Shown here one piece after another: positions 11,888 to 26,464 of a stretch of DNA of 64,000 nt; position 1 is the first letter of the stretch; every line of letters starts with the position of its first letter. A program made the translations under genes and the position numbers. Source of the DNA: Oidiodendron maius Zn (Eukaryota > Ascomycota > Leotiomycetes > Myxotrichaceae). The notes beneath the pieces were generated by a model. It saw nothing but the letters and a program-made list of their open reading frames with translations, ran no database searches and was not told the origin of the DNA. The DNA lies in the NCBI GenBank assembly GCA_000827325.1, contig KN832873.1, positions 1,564,245-1,628,244 of the forward strand. Reading direction: 5' to 3'.

Positions 11888-13072
11888 GTAATCGGATATA
11901 GAGGAGTTGCTTGCTGCACGAGGTGATTTTTGCCGATGGCCTTGGTATTTGTTTTCTCTGTGAATTATATGACGTGAAGGAATAGAATTACAGCAAGCGT
12001 AATGAGACGTTATCTAAAATGACTCCAAGTTTTATTTAAAAGCGAATGCGGATAGAAGGTACTGCGAAATAAACGCACATCCGCTCCCGTAAATAAATAC
12101 ATTAGATCCGATTGGTGCAGGAGAAGAGTGATCCACGTGAGATGATGTCTTGAGGGAATGGGAGGCGGAAGTCTATTATTTCACAGGCAAAAAAGGTAAG
12201 AAAATTGGAATTGTGGACAGACTTTGTGTATTGGAATTATCTATGTCCCATGTTCCCATCACTTCACGCGCGGTCGCGCTTTCTGCAGTTGTGCCAGCCT
12301 GAATGGACAGGAGCACTTCCGTATGCCATCAGCGTAGCAAGCATATCGCCCTTCTTCATAAAGAGGCCATGCCCACCATGTAATCGCCCATTCGGGAATT
12401 GATGGAAAGAGAAGCCTTTATCTCAGCTACAAAGATCCCCACGCACCCGCTTGTGCGTCAAAGAGCTTCGAGAAAAGATCCCACGCTTTTGTCTAGAATA
12501 AGCAAATTGAAATTTCGAAAAACAGTGCAACGATCTTCTAATGTGGGGGTAGTTGACCCTCGAAAAGGAGGAAACCCGAAAGATTTTTGAGAGAGCATGT
12601 CCGTCATAATGCGTTTATGTGACACCCGGGCATATCTGCGCCCTCCGCTTACATCCCCGGATAAAGGCATCATGACCGGTACGCCGCAGGTGGCATCTCA
12701 TGTGTCTGCCTGATCGCCCTTAATCATCTATGGGTATCGAGACGAGGGGAACAGCCAGTAACAAAAGACAACGCTTTCTATCGTATGCAGTTCGATGGCC
12801 GAAGGATTCGCGAGCTGGAGCTTTGTATGAGGCTATAGCCAGCTGCCGGCGCGATGTTACCACCACTAGAAAATCGGAAACGTCGCATGAAAAAGAATCG
12901 GAAAAGCAAATTATCGCACCGAATTATGAATAGAAAAGGAACCGAAGTCGTATCAACAAAAGCAAGATGCAAGTTGATATCCGTTTGACGCCTTTACCCC
13001 TGCCTCCCTTGCCATTTTGAACCAGAGTCAGAAGGTTGAAATAGGAGCAGAGGCGCCGCCGAATAAAACCAT
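11888..13072. other. Intergenic region, transporter / DED1 (convergent)
   Basis: 1.2 kb with only short, low-quality ORFs. It holds the two 3' UTRs. No repeat or RNA gene was recognised. Confidence 0.5.
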
Positions 13073-16757
<3,685 letters not shown>

Positions 16758-17844
16758 GTTGGGTAGAATCGTTGAACGTGAAGTTTTTCGGGGTTGTTGA
16801 GTTATGTAAGTCGTGTATTATTGATTACCGTCCGCGACAGATTGGTCCTAAGTCCTCCAGGCCCTCTAAACGGATGCAGAGATCGAAGGTGAGGCTGAAA
16901 GACGCGTGAAGAAATCTAAGAACCGAAACGCAATCGAGACGATCGAACAGAATAATGTGACGTCTAGTCCCTGTGATGAAAGGAAAGACGTGAGTCTACA
17001 ACCTGCTGAGTAGACTGGAATCCCCAGAAAGATCGCGTCTTCCAAGGAGATAACAAAGAGAGAGGAGATGTGAGGCCGTGAAGTTGCGTATGAGGGTGTG
17101 AGGGGGGAGGGTGTGAAGAAGAAAGTTTTGGAGTCGATGGCAAAAAACCGCCAGAACAAAAACCCTTCCGATTTCTCGCTTCCGGAGTGTTTTTAGGCGC
17201 TAGCCTGATATGGACAAATAAGGGGCGGTGAGGGTTATGTAATCCGGCAGCGCGGCACGTGATATCAAAATCGGGTGGCGGATATCTCGTGGTCAGGTCC
17301 GGGCGGGCAGAATGACAGTATTGAGACATATAATGGTTTAACATCATTCAATATGTAGATACACGCGTTTTAATGACAATATTGAGGCCAAAGATCCAAG
17401 AAAATGGAAGAAAATGGACATGGGACGGACACTTTTCTCACTGCAGGCCGCTGTGGCGAAGGCTGCATGCATGCCGCGCCTCACGGGCTGAGAGAGCGGA
17501 GACTATAGGTGACCACAAACGTGAATCACACCACAAAACTAAATCTAGAACAGTGCTTTGCATAAGGTCATGTGCACTGAACTTTCGATATTGGCTTTCT
17601 ACCTAACCTTTCCTTGGCTTTGTGTAACATCCGTGAGCGCTATACGACATTGAAGATGCTGGAAGCAAATACGGAGAGAATCCCATACTCATGAAGGGCA
17701 AATTTTCACAGGAAAAATCCAGATTTACGCATCTCCCCTTAATAGGAGCAGATTTCGCAGAAGGTAGCTATTGATGCCATTTATAATAATACAGCAGTGT
17801 ATGAGTTACAACACTCCATAACCCCGAGAGCCAGCGCCTCCATC
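16758..17844. other. Intergenic region, DED1 5' side / PRE1 3' side
   Basis: Contains the DED1 promoter and 5' UTR (pyrimidine/purine-biased stretch at 17040-17130) and the PRE1 3' UTR. No supported gene was found. Confidence 0.5.
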
Positions 17845-18566
17845 TCAAGGAACAACAACCTTTTCGCCATCATTGTACGGGACCTCCTTGATGCCGTCCT
17901 TCGTAATCACCTTGACCAACATGCCCTTGAAATCAACCGGTAACCTTCTCTGCAACTCGTCTGTGCACATCTTCAGGATCTTGATCCCTTGCTCAAGATT
18001 GATATCCGGGTGGTGATGCTTGTCGAGGATGGAGAGACAGTAGTATTGGGCGTAGCCGTGGGCTGCATACGGGAGGGGAGCCAGTGATGCTAGGTAGTCC
18101 AGCCAGTAGAGCGACGGCTTGTCGGTGATGGGGTCAACACCTCCGAGCAGGAGATTGACGTTGTAAGGCTTTCGGGAGCGCAGGGAGGAGGCAAGTTCGC
18201 CACGGACGAAGTGTGCGACGGCAGAGGGGGAGAGATCAATGTTATTTCTCATAGAATAGAGCTGGGCGTTGGCTTGGATGTATTCTGCAAATTGAACTGG
18301 AAGGGAATACGTCAGACAAGTGCTCAGAGTGCGGATAGAGCACCATACCTGTATCTCCTGCTTCCCCTGAGAAGGCCATCAATGTATGCTTATTTAGGGC
18401 CCTCGTCTTGTCATCGGTAGCTTTGAGAACAGTGGCTCCTCTCATGGCGGCTTTCGAAGCCGCGATGAGAGTGAAGTCTTTGCCTGTGATGCCCAGTAAT
18501 ACCTCCCTATGTGAAATAGAATATTAGCAAACCTTCTCCCTTGCCTAATCTCGATCCTGCTTACAT
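17845..18566 (-). CDS. PRE1: 20S proteasome subunit beta type-2 (beta4, Pre1)
   Basis: Non-catalytic beta4 subunit of the 20S core particle, 203 aa. Exons are 18565-18566, 18349-18506 and 17845-18296. The protein reads MEVLLGITGKDFTLIAASKA, then [41 protein letters not shown] and NLLLGGVDPITDKPSLYWLDYLA, all characteristic of Pre1/PSMB2. The unusual point is the start: the conserved M-E-V-L-L can only be obtained by joining AT at 18565-18566 to G at 18506, across a 58-bp GTAAGC...CATAG intron. So the initiation codon itself is split (AT|G), and no alternative in-frame ATG precedes it. The gene diverges from RRP9 with 289 bp between the starts, so the two share a short promoter region that contains CCAAT-like boxes. 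Confidence 0.94.
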
Positions 18567-18855
18567 GGTGATGGTGTTTGAGGGTGGTAGGTGAGCTGCT
18601 GAGTCTTGACCTGACCTGTTCCTTTGAAGCTCTCTTTCGCACGCGTAGCTGTCGCTGCCTCGATGGTATAACGTAAATTCATTGGCCAGGGAAGTCGAAT
18701 GCCCAATGACTAAGCATTCATTACATAATAAGAGGCTAGATCGGGATATGGACTAGCTTCGCGTACCCCTGTAAGAATTTCCTACGGCAGAATAATTTTT
18801 GAGAGGGACGGATTTGCTCTGCAGGACAAGAAAACACAGACAAGATTCCGCAATC

Positions 18856-20604
18856 ATGTCTTCTTTCTTTTCGATCCCCTCGGCGCAGAAGAAAAGGAAG
18901 CGGCCAGAAGCAACAGAAGCCCCTAAAAAGAAGGTTGCCGCCTCGAAACCTCCAAGGCAACCCAAACCACCCCGGAGATCACAAAGAGATGAATCTATAT
19001 CAGGCAGCGAGGATGAGAGCGACGGGGGTGCTGGCGAGGAATTCGGGAATGAGGAGGTCGACTTATCCTCCAGCTCGGAAGGCGAAGGGGATGAGGAGGA
19101 GACAGCAGCGGAGAGACGGTTACGGCTCGCCGAACGCTACCTGGAAAATATCCGTGAAGAAGTCGACGAGGTGGGGTTTGATGCCGAAGAAATCGACCGC
19201 GACCTCATTGCCGAACGGTTAAAGGAAGATGCCGCCGAGTCAAAAGGCCGTGTGTACCGGAAGTTGGCAGACGACTTACATCTCGACGCTGGTTCGCATA
19301 GCCTTTTCAGGAATAATGCAGGACCTGTCACGAGCGTTGCTATATGTCCGCCATTTGCGTATACGGTTACGAAAGATTTGTATTTGACGAAGTGGAGGTT
19401 GCAGGAATTGCCCAAGGACCAGTTTCCGCAGAGGCAGAAAAACAGAAAAATGCCTCCTCCGCCATCAAGACGACAACCTACACAGGTTCTGTCAGTGAGA
19501 GGGGACAGGACAAAAGATAAGGATAATGCATACGATGGGCATGTGGACGATATATTAACAGTCGCGGCGTCTCAGGATGGGAAATTTGTCGTCACTGGGG
19601 GGAGGGATAGACGGATAGTTGTCTGGGATGCGGAATCATTAAAGCCATTGCGGGTCTTCACTCAACACCGAGATGCTGTTACGGGCCTTTCTTTCCGGCG
19701 AGGAACGAATCAGTTATACTCGAGCTCGAACGATCGAACAATAAAAATTTGGAGTCTTGACGAACTGGCCTATGTCGAGACACTATTCGGTCACCAAGAT
19801 CAGGTCGTGGATATTGCTTCCTTAGCACAGGAGAGATGTATCAGCGTAGGCGCCCGAGATCGAACCGCACGATTATGGAAAGTAGTGGAGGAGACGCAAC
19901 TCGTGTTCCGTGGGGGCGGGGGAGAGAAGAAATCGAAACATAACGCGGGACCAAAGGTGTCAGAAGGAAGCATAGATCGCGTGGCTATGATTGACGAAGA
20001 GATGTTCGTTACAGGGAGTGATAATGGGAGCCTGTCACTCTGGACTATGCATAAGAAGAAGCCAATATTCACATTGCCCCTCGCGCATGGCCTAGATCCT
20101 CCCCTTCTGCCCGAAGAAGTTTCCGCGGACGCGCAGCCGGACGCGAGTTCTGTGCCGGATCCACAGCCTCGTTGGATCACAGCCCTCACTACCATCCCTT
20201 ATTCGGATGTTATCCTGAGTGGGAGTTGGGATGGCCACGTCAGAGCTTGGAAGTTGAGCAATGACAAGAAGAAGATTGAAGCACTAGGTGCTATTGGTTC
20301 TGCCAATCCAACTCTTCCTGTGTCTAATGGGCACATAAATGGTATTCATGCATCTGCCGAGGAACCGCACCATATAGTTAAGGGGGTTATAAACGATATC
20401 TCTGTTTTCGAACGCGGTGACCGTGGGAAGGATGGCGTGTGCGTGGTTGCGGCCGTTGCTAAGGAGCATCGACTAGGCAGATGGAAGAAGGTGCAAGGAA
20501 AGAATGGCGGTGTTGTCTTCGAGATCCCAAGGGCAGAGAAGGCAAAGGCCAATGTGATAACTGGAGGGACAGCTACGAGACAAGACATAATTGAGAAATC
20601 ATAG
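18856..20604 (+). CDS. RRP9: U3 snoRNP WD40 protein Rrp9 (U3-55K)
   Basis: Box C/D snoRNP protein that binds the U3 B/C motif, in nucleolar 18S rRNA processing. Single exon, 582 aa. Start MSSFFSIPSAQKKRKR at 18856 was chosen over the non-ATG upstream frame. The order is a basic nuclear/nucleolar signal (about 11-50), an acidic stretch (SEDESD...EGEGDEEE), the conserved helix AERYLENIREEVDEVGFDAEEIDRDLIAERL (approximate span 95-125), and then a seven-bladed WD40 propeller. Blade signatures include TGGRDRRIVVWD, SSSNDRTIKIWS, GARDRTARLWK, TGSDNGSLSLW and SGSWDGHVRAWK. The C-terminus has EHRLGRWKK, typical of Rrp9. The length matches the family. It converges on SAD1 with only 113 bp between the stops. 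Confidence 0.95.
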   Translation: MSSFFSIPSAQKKRKRPEATEAPKKKVAASKPPRQPKPPRRSQRDESISGSEDESDGGAGEEFGNEEVDLSSSSEGEGDEEETAAERRLRLAERYLENIREEVDEVGFDAEEIDRDLIAERLKEDAAESKGRVYRKLADDLHLDAGSHSLFRNNAGPVTSVAICPPFAYTVTKDLYLTKWRLQELPKDQFPQRQKNRKMPPPPSRRQPTQVLSVRGDRTKDKDNAYDGHVDDILTVAASQDGKFVVTGGRDRRIVVWDAESLKPLRVFTQHRDAVTGLSFRRGTNQLYSSSNDRTIKIWSLDELAYVETLFGHQDQVVDIASLAQERCISVGARDRTARLWKVVEETQLVFRGGGGEKKSKHNAGPKVSEGSIDRVAMIDEEMFVTGSDNGSLSLWTMHKKKPIFTLPLAHGLDPPLLPEEVSADAQPDASSVPDPQPRWITALTTIPYSDVILSGSWDGHVRAWKLSNDKKKIEALGAIGSANPTLPVSNGHINGIHASAEEPHHIVKGVINDISVFERGDRGKDGVCVVAAVAKEHRLGRWKKVQGKNGGVVFEIPRAEKAKANVITGGTATRQDIIEKS

Positions 20605-20717
20605 CATAGTATCATTGTGTCAATTAGCGGCATTCCCACTCAAAGTATATGAGCAATGCGAACCACATTACCTCTTAAACTTTTCAATATCCTACTTTAC
20701 AAGTGCATCTATCATGG

Positions 20718-22352
20718 TCATCGAACACTCGGCTTCTTCCCATCCCTCCTTCTCTCCCAGACCTGTATGTAACTCTCTCCGAGATACAGAAGCTCTCGCT
20801 GTGTCTTCTCCACGAATAGGTCCTGCGTCTGAACCCACTCTTCTCGACTTCGATCTTGCATCTGAACTTTCCATGCGTGCTTCTCTTCCTCGCCTTCCAC
20901 ACTGTCCTCCCGGCCACGTACTGCTTCATGAACGATGTTCGCGACCAAATCGTACCATATGGGCTCACCAGGTCTCTGATACTGCGGATTCGGCTCAACA
21001 TAGAGTGACATGTCTAGATTCCGAGCATCAAATGTCACGATAGTGGGATTCCGCTCAGAGACAAACTTATTTTTCGAGAAACGTTTAATGTGGAACAAGA
21101 GATATGGCGGCAGAGGATGAACAAGTCTGTAGCGCTTGCGGGAATTCAACTGTTCGTGGGCTTTAATGCCATCATATTTTGACAGGATGTTGGTGAGAGG
21201 GATCTGAGGGATGATATTCTTTTCCAATTCGTCCTGGAAGAGGGGTGCGGCTGGCAGGTCGAGGGTGAGGATGAGAAATCGAACTATATCGACTTTGACT
21301 TCTGCTGCTTCTTCGAATCGTAACCGGTCCCCTGCATCGGCCTTGGCCGTGATCTCTTGACTTTCTACCTTCAGTTTCCCTTGGAAAACTTGCTGGATCA
21401 TACTGCTGCCCGGTTTGGTCTTGCTCCCTCCAAGTGCAAGATGAAGGTTATTTAGGAACCAAGAGAGAAATTCGGCCGGGTCGGACTGCGCTGTGAGCGT
21501 AAACTTTTTCCCGGATTTCAAAGAAATTTCTTGCAGCAGTTCGTGAGGAGAGACGTGGGATTTGAAGGCCTTTGGATTCCAGATCTTGCGAATCAGGATA
21601 GAGAGACGCTTCACCAGCTCAGGTTTTGTAGAGAAGTCTTCGAGCATGAAATAGTTCCGGAGCGGCGGGATATGAGATAGAGCTTGGACGACGACATTGA
21701 AGTAGTCATTGTCCTTGATATTGTTCATCCCGATGAAGCCCGGTATGTAATTCTTGCCACCCAGTGACCATGCTGTCTTTTCCTCCCGATCCAACGCCAT
21801 TACTTCGGTTCTTGTATACTTAGGATCTGAAACAAACTTAATATCGTCCAGACTCTTGCTCTTGACCTCGTATCCCTCAGGCAGCACGTAGACCTTCTGG
21901 GTTTGCATATTGATATAGACGTGATGATTTACTTCCAGGGCGTGAAAGTATGCGTGTGATTTTGGGCCACGGCCTTGGTAATACTTCCCACATATGAGAC
22001 ACGCATAGACGTTGATATTTGACAGAGAAATGGAGCATAGCTTTTCGAAATCGAAGTCTAGAACATTGCGATCAATGGTATCGAGATATAGGTCGTCATA
22101 GCCCTCGAGCGGCGCGTTCTGCCTCACTACCTCAACCACTGCATTTAGGCCGTCCTCAGACTCATCAATAGGTGAAAGCTCGTCATTGGATATTTTGTCC
22201 ACGGAAGGTTGGTCCACCCGGAGGCGTTTGGGAGAAGGCTCATATCCGTTTTCTGCCTGTAGACTTGAAGATTCAGGTCTCTGAGGCATGTTTGTGAAGT
22301 TAGATGCAGCCGTGCCTTCTGTAGGATGGTCTTTGCGCTTTAACGATACCAT
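20718..22352 (-). CDS. SAD1: U4/U6.U5 tri-snRNP protein Sad1/USP39 (inactive ubiquitin hydrolase fold)
   Basis: Splicing factor required for tri-snRNP assembly and stability, 544 aa, single exon. ATG at 22352 (MVSLKRKDHP); the frame upstream starts only with TTG. After a variable N-terminus comes a zf-UBP domain (about 95-165: CLICGKYYQGRG, SHAYFHALEVNHHVYIN). Next is a USP-like domain beginning IPGFIGMNNIKDNDYFNVVVQ. In active USPs this box carries the catalytic Cys (GNTCY-like); here it is KDNDYF, so the enzyme is expected to be inactive, as known for USP39/Sad1. Further landmarks are FTLTAQSDPAEFLSWFLN, PLPPYLLFHIKRFSKNKF and a C-terminal LGESYIQVWERR. Confidence 0.95.
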   Translation of the reverse strand: MVSLKRKDHPTEGTAASNFTNMPQRPESSSLQAENGYEPSPKRLRVDQPSVDKISNDELSPIDESEDGLNAVVEVVRQNAPLEGYDDLYLDTIDRNVLDFDFEKLCSISLSNINVYACLICGKYYQGRGPKSHAYFHALEVNHHVYINMQTQKVYVLPEGYEVKSKSLDDIKFVSDPKYTRTEVMALDREEKTAWSLGGKNYIPGFIGMNNIKDNDYFNVVVQALSHIPPLRNYFMLEDFSTKPELVKRLSILIRKIWNPKAFKSHVSPHELLQEISLKSGKKFTLTAQSDPAEFLSWFLNNLHLALGGSKTKPGSSMIQQVFQGKLKVESQEITAKADAGDRLRFEEAAEVKVDIVRFLILTLDLPAAPLFQDELEKNIIPQIPLTNILSKYDGIKAHEQLNSRKRYRLVHPLPPYLLFHIKRFSKNKFVSERNPTIVTFDARNLDMSLYVEPNPQYQRPGEPIWYDLVANIVHEAVRGREDSVEGEEEKHAWKVQMQDRSREEWVQTQDLFVEKTQRELLYLGESYIQVWERRRDGKKPSVR

Positions 22353-23078
22353 GGCGTCGAGAATGTTCCTTGATGTTGTTGCGTATGACGGTGCCAATTT
22401 CTCGACGCGATTTTGTTTTTGGAGCTCCAGCCAAAGCCTCCCAAGGTTTTGTAGCCTTGTACTAAATCTAATTGGGAGTTAAATCACGTGACCAGCGACT
22501 CTGCCAACAGGTCACGGTAGACAGACGAGCTACTGTACATCTTTACTTTCATTTCGTGCCCTTCATAGTATCGTTAATTCCATTCTGGGGATTGGTGGGC
22601 TGCGAGAAATTCTTGCGGCGCCACTCTTGCCGGATGGGCAGTACTGTGTTATGTCTCTGCTGAGTTCTATCCTGGGTCGAAATAGCTAATTATACTACAG
22701 CTTGAAAGGGACTCATCGTCCACCATTCGCCGTCCAGAACTAAGACTCATTATGACACGGGATAGGGGACCCACCTTATCTACCTACCTATTTCCATATA
22801 CCAGAACGCCATCCGGTCACATAGCAGCAAAGATACAGCTTCGACCCCACTCCGGATTCAAGTCCGATGCCCGCCTTCATGAACGCCGTGACTCAATTCC
22901 GAAGAAGGCCAATATAAGAAGCTACTTATAAAATACGCTACGACTTGAATTCCGAGGGAAGCCAGTATGAGAAATATTATCTATATAAACACAAGCAGCT
23001 TATCTCCCTACTGTCGAAAATCCCCTTCAATATTTGATCACGAAACCACAGTACCCCGAAAGGCATATCCCATCCACC
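22353..23078. other. Divergent intergenic region, SAD1 / GNAT gene
   Basis: No gene was recognised. It includes short TACC-type simple repeats near 22775-22795 and the two promoters. Confidence 0.55.
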
Positions 23079-23723
23079 ATGCCTCGCCTCGAATTCACCG
23101 TGTCCCACGTGACCTCAAAGGAGGACTTTCCAGGCATAGTCAGCGTTGAGAGGGCGGCATTCCGGGGCTCGCAGGCAATGAGGCTCATGTTCCCGCCTGA
23201 CCCATCGTCACCCGAGAACGTCGCCAACACGGTGCGCAATCATGAGAAGGCATGGTCGACCAACCCGAACGCGAAGTACCTGAAAGCCGTGCTGCCGGAT
23301 GGGAAGATCATCGGGATGGCCAAGTGGCACCTCTTTCTGGACCCGGCGTCGACGGAGAACCCGTGGGACGTGGACCTGCCACCGACGGCGAACGCGGCGC
23401 TGTACCATCAGTTCTTTGGGGACCTGCATGCCGCAAGGGTCAAGTGGCTGGGCGGGAAGAGGCACATCCTGATGGGGGTCTTGGCTGTGGATCCGGATTA
23501 TCAAAAGATGGGGGTCGGTCGTGAATTGCTCCGCTGGGGACTGGACCTGGCAGATGAGGAGCAGGTGGAAACTTGGATCGATGCGTCGGCTGCTGGGCAT
23601 CCGCTGTATAAGCAGCTTGGGTGGGTGGATGTAGGGAAAGTAGACATCGATTTGGGACCTTGGGGTTTGGAGCCGAAGGTGAGAAGCATCGCTAGCATGA
23701 TTAGGCCACCGAAGGCAAAGTAG
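23079..23723 (+). CDS. GNAT family N-acetyltransferase
   Basis: Predicted acetyl-CoA-dependent N-acetyltransferase of 214 aa, single exon. ATG at 23079 (MPRLEFTVSHVTSKEDF) in a good context; upstream in-frame starts are non-ATG. The acetyl-CoA binding motif A is clear: HILMGVLAVDPDYQKMGVGRE (about residues 127-147, with the Q-x-x-G-x-G turn). It is followed by a helix, WIDASAAGHPLYKQLGW (motif B) and a short C-terminal strand. The N-terminal half has the usual fungal form of this subfamily (FRGSQAMRLMFP, then MAKWHLFLDP). Such small stand-alone GNATs are numerous in filamentous fungi and the substrate is usually unknown, so I give none. GC content is higher than in the surrounding DNA. Confidence 0.9.
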   Translation: MPRLEFTVSHVTSKEDFPGIVSVERAAFRGSQAMRLMFPPDPSSPENVANTVRNHEKAWSTNPNAKYLKAVLPDGKIIGMAKWHLFLDPASTENPWDVDLPPTANAALYHQFFGDLHAARVKWLGGKRHILMGVLAVDPDYQKMGVGRELLRWGLDLADEEQVETWIDASAAGHPLYKQLGWVDVGKVDIDLGPWGLEPKVRSIASMIRPPKAK

Positions 23724-24012
23724 TCACTAGGGAAGTGCAGTCACAATCACGGTGCAGAGGGACCATGCAGTAGACATTATGTATGTGAGGGGCTATGTAC
23801 TTCATCGGGTCCGGTCTGGTGTCGTCAGACCGCATGCCCTTATCAGCATCAATCGCTGAAACCAGAACGCCGAGTCAGGCGGCAGTAGAGAGCCTGACAA
23901 AGTCTATCGAACCCTAATCGCTCTCAAAAAAGCTGTCTAGAATCGTGTACAGTGTGAATCGAATTTATAAACAGAAAAAGAGAGAGAAAAAGCGCTCAGA
24001 GTGGTAACACAA

Positions 24013-26275
24013 TCAGGACTTCCCAGCGCTTCGAACATCATTCATCCATTGCTCCTCGTCGACATCATTCAACCCGGCTCCCACGATCTCGCATATCTCT
24101 TTAGCGCTCGTAGCACCAAAAAGCTTTCCCTCCAGCGCGGTGAGATACGCAACTCCGGCACGCACCAGTAAGGCATCGCCCTCAAAGACCATGACATCCC
24201 ATAGCCGTGTAGTATTGTCGAGGCCGAGAGTGCCAGTAAAGAGACTTGAGAACATGTCTCGAAGATATGCATCCGGACGAGGAGTCATGGAGGACTCTGT
24301 GAGAAGTTTGTGGAGTCGCGGTGATTTGTGCTCGACGGCTGAAAGAAGGATGGTATAGGTCCGGGAGACCGCTCCGGAGTCAGACGTATGGAAAGAGAGT
24401 GGCAGTGGACGATTTAGTATATTGGCCAGTGCTTGGAAGGATGCGGCAGGCGTGTCCATGTTCAAGAGTAAAAGTGCGGCAATCGTCTGCATGTTCAGTC
24501 AGTAAGCACGAAAAGTTGCACTAATACCTCTGCAAATGACGAATAGCCGAGATGCAAGGGCAGCTCACATTTGTCCCATGTACATATCCAACGTCGCTTC
24601 TGTACATGGCGTACGCCTTCAGCACGTCCTTCAGGGGTTCATATAGAGGCCCATCTGGTTGGAATATCCTCAGCTCCGGGAACGTCTTCTTAACATCAGA
24701 TTCGATCTTGTCGAGCCAACCCTTCTTTCTCTCTTCATCAGCAGTCAATTGAGATCCTCCTTTCACAGTCTTCTCTAGTGCTTGGGCTCTTCGAAGAGCA
24801 GCGGTGTACGAAGCATCGGTCAAGCTAAGTTCATTACCAATTGCTCTAGCCCACACCTTACCACGACTTCTAGGCGCGATGCCCCTCCACCAGAGCTCTC
24901 TGGTCCGCTTTTGTCGAATGACGTCGTCCCAATTTGGTAGGACGTGTTCTTCCCATATGCGTAATAATGAACTCGCCGTGTCGTCTTTGCAAGTAGACTT
25001 AGCGCGTTGCTCGGCCTCCCTTTTGCGGTCGAGTTCTGCAGACTGGGCCATCATCTTCTGGTACTCTTTCAGATGCCTCCTCTCCTCCGCTGGATCCTTT
25101 GGTGGCAGCCATGATGGACGAGTGCGTGACAGGACGGCCTCCTTCTCCTTCGATACTGGAAGGGGATCGATCATGATATTCGTCCTGCGTAGCGGAGGTA
25201 ACTCTGCAATGGCAGATCTAACCCTGGCTGGTTTGTGAAGGTCCGGGCCAATGCCACTGCCGAAGCTGCGTCTCTGTCGCTGTTCTAGAGCCTTGTTCTG
25301 CTCATCCTCTGCGTGGGCTTCTAGGGCTTCGGTTAAGGCTTGTGCCTCGGCGCTCAGCTCGGACAAGACGGCAGTCCAGCTCTTCGCCCGTCCCTTTTGG
25401 GGTACCCCGTGGACCGGGAAGTCTGACATGGTGGCTGAGCGAACGAGAGGCTTTGGGGTGCGTAGTTCGCCTTGTTCGGCGGGGAAGGGAGACGTGCCAT
25501 TGCCAACGCTCCTCACTCTCTCCTTTGGCGGTCGTTCAGGACTGGCTGAGGCTGACGGTGGCATACTGAGGGCTCGCTCCTGCGGCGGTCGTGGCGAGAT
25601 GGGGATGTTCTCCAGCAAGCAGTCATCGGGGACATCATCCCCGTCATCATCATCACACTCCCTTTCCAGCTCCTCGGCTGACTTCCGACTACGATTAGAC
25701 TGCCAGCTCCCCCTTCGCACCCTCAATTGGGCTACAGTTAGGTTGTGCTTTTGTGTACTTGGAAAGGCTGGACTTGAACTTCGATTTCGTGCAGTGAGGG
25801 GTAATGATGACGCGCTGGGGTTCATGAAGCCTCTGCGGGACGAGGACGAGGAGCCATTCAGACCGCCCTTGGTTTTCGGGCCATTGCGCAAGGGGAGTAG
25901 GCCCAGGCCGACGGGTGTCGGGTGTCTGCCATTGTGCATCGGCAGCATGACCAGCCCGTCTGTCGTCGTACTCCGGGGTGGTATGCCGGGACTCCGGTAA
26001 GGCGACGCCGTCAACTCCCGCTGAGGCCGATTGCCATTCGTGGCCGACATGGGAACCCGCTTCTGCTGTCTGGCGGTGGCGCGCAGGTCGGCCGCAAAGG
26101 AGGCGTCATAGGGATTCAGGGAGGTCTTGACCACGAATTCGCCCCCTGGGGGCTCGCGAGCCTCGTCATCTAGGCCGATCTCTTCGAAATTGGCGACATT
26201 GGTGAGGATGCTGTTGTCGTCGGACTGGTAGGAGGAGTGGAACGAGGAGGACTTGGAGGACTTGGAGCCGGTCAT
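24013..26275 (-). CDS. TBC (Rab-GAP-like) domain protein, 5' end unresolved
   Basis: Exons 24569-26275 (at least) and 24013-24486 join at HGT-N|TIAALLLLNMD across an 82-bp intron (GTGAGC...TGCAG). The N-terminal 370 or so residues are disordered and rich in S, P and R. The TBC domain occupies the C-terminal 300 residues, with WWRGIAPRSRGKVWARAIGN, FPELRIFQPDGPLYEPLKDV and RSDVGYVHGTN. In canonical TBC GAPs the fingers are IxxDxxR and YxQ. Here they read IESDVKK and YVHG, so both finger residues are changed. The first in-frame ATG is at 26275, but the frame is open up to 26464 and reads plausible protein (for example TLPSTSSASLTYKDVIPAQG), so an upstream exon with the true start is likely. The Rab partner is unknown. 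Confidence 0.85.
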
Positions 26276-26464
26276 GTCGGGAGGAGAGCCAGGAATGGTG
26301 GTGGTCTGGCTGTCCGCATGGCCCTGCGCCGGAATCACATCTTTGTACGTCAGAGACGCCGAGGAGGTCGAGGGCAGTGTGAGGGCCCTTTGTAGGGTCG
26401 CTATCTTGGCGGCGGTGCCCCGGCGGTGCCTGGGCGAGCAGTGCAGAGGGCGGGTGGTGATGGT

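Noticed and set aside
20591-21043. 150-aa open frame on the + strand after RRP9
   Set aside because: Mostly antisense to the SAD1 C-terminus; no features of its own.
22853-22870. T-loop-like GGATTCAAGTCC
   Set aside because: No D-arm or anticodon arm at the right distance on either strand.
25251-26000. 249-aa open frame on the + strand
   Set aside because: Exactly antisense to the disordered N-terminal region of the TBC gene; composition is the mirror of S/P/R-rich coding sequence and no domain is visible.
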